From UBA1858 sp965227695 (GTDB lineage: Bacteria; Pseudomonadota; Gammaproteobacteria; UBA4575): 64,000 nt of DNA. Numbering within the stretch: the stretch's first letter is position 1; each line of letters starts with the position of its first letter. The notes beneath the pieces are model-generated. The model worked only from the letters and a program-made list of their open reading frames with translations, was not told the origin of the DNA and did no database searches. The stretch lies in NCBI GenBank assembly GCA_965227695.1, contig OZ245760.1, forward strand, positions 2,356,001 through 2,420,000, given 5' to 3'. Positions 63,574 through 64,000 of this stretch are shown here, piece after piece. The translations under genes and the position numbers were made by a program.

Positions 63574-64000
63574 TTATTCACTATTCTCTGCCTCAAACAC
63601 CTGCAGAGCCAGCGAGGACCATGCCGGCGACACCTCGGCACATGCAATAAAAAAAGGGTTCACCAATGACGCCTTCGTGTTGTAACGCAGTGGTTCAAGG
63701 TTACACTTCACCACCTGGCCGCCGGCCGCCTCGACCACGGCCTGGGGGGCTGCCGTATCCCATTCACTGGTCGGACCAAAACGCGGGTAGATATCGGCCC
63801 TGCCCTGTGCCACCGCGCAAAACTTTAGTGAACTTCCCATCAGCACATGCTCTGCACCGGGCAAGGCGTCTATGAACGACATGGTCGCGGCTGTGTTGTG
63901 TGAACGACTGCCCACGACTTTCCATCCCGTGCGAGGTGGCGGGTTGACCATAATTGACTGGCGATCACCGGAAGCGGTTTGTTTCCATGCACCCATGCCT
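63574..64000 (-). CDS. cysQ: 3'(2'),5'-bisphosphate nucleotidase CysQ, C-terminal part
   Basis: The frame is open to the window edge, so the N-terminus is missing. The visible 140 or so residues carry SRSHNTAA, GSSLKFCAVAQGRADIYPRFGP and the family-defining SEWDTAAPQAVVEAAGG, the substrate- and metal-binding C-terminal half of the inositol monophosphatase-like fold. CysQ hydrolyses PAP, the by-product of sulfate activation, and modulates PAPS. The final residues are followed by the repeat cluster. Confidence 0.93.
   Translation of the reverse strand, partial: GMGAWKQTASGDRQSIMVNPPPRTGWKVVGSRSHNTAATMSFIDALPGAEHVLMGSSLKFCAVAQGRADIYPRFGPTSEWDTAAPQAVVEAAGGQVVKCNLEPLRYNTKASLVNPFFIACAEVSPAWSSLALQVFEAENSE

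Overview
The window looks like a chromosomal segment of a gammaproteobacterium, most likely a marine or otherwise salt-exposed sulfur oxidiser. The conserved blocks csrA-lysC-alaS-recX-recA, tolQRAB-pal-cpoB, aspS/nudB/yebC/ruvCAB and sucCD are in the arrangement usual for that class. soxY and soxZ, tusA, a YeeE/YedE transporter and a DsrE-type protein point to oxidation of reduced sulfur. A three-gene glucosylglycerate module points to salt or nutrient stress. I cannot name the genus from sequence alone.

Layout. 1-1.4 kb: a frameshifted GAF-MarR regulator, a structured non-coding region and tRNA-Ser(GCT). 1.8-11.4 kb: csrA, lysC, alaS, recX, recA, thpR and pncC (minus strand), then mutS (plus). 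11.4-15.3 kb: the glucosylglycerate operon (GH13_18 phosphorylase, GpgS, GpgP-type phosphatase). 15.4-23.3 kb: small hypotheticals, a lipase, a D-cysteine desulfhydrase-like PLP enzyme, a nitroreductase, a sugar-nucleotide epimerase, fdxA and a large AddB-like nuclease. 23.5-31.8 kb: mscL, prfC, a rimI/UDG4/leuA string of overlapping genes, pssA, a psd homologue, ilvC and ilvN. 32-34.9 kb: tusA, a BepA-type M48 protease and soxYZ. 34.9-38.1 kb: a VPLPA-CTERM-like exported protein, a triple-VanZ membrane protein, a DUF2937-like protein and tRNA-Lys. 38.3-41.8 kb: an unusual cluster of a YeeE transporter, two methionine-rich exported proteins (one with a CxxCH haem motif, one with a DUF302-like domain) and a DsrE-like protein. 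42-57 kb: queC/queE, the Tol-Pal system, ruvBAC, yebC, nudB, an inverted pilF, aspS, DUF502 and fmdB. 57-64 kb: a small exported protein, rlmD, an NlpC/P60 lipoprotein, a GIY-YIG nuclease, sucCD and the start-truncated 3' part of cysQ.

Dispersed short palindromes of two kinds, ATTCCC-N8-GGGAAT and ATCCCC...GGGGAT, are clustered between genes at 49.0, 53.9, 59.2, 60.3, 60.8 and 63.2 kb. They resemble neisserial dRS3 units in form. A single GIY-YIG nuclease gene sits between two of these clusters.

The best candidates for something undescribed are the methionine-rich/DUF302/DsrE/YeeE cluster, the palindromic repeat family with its GIY-YIG neighbour, a phosphatidylserine decarboxylase homologue whose pyruvoyl-precursor serine is replaced by cysteine, and a frameshift in the GAF-MarR gene that falls exactly where it completes a 14-bp palindrome.
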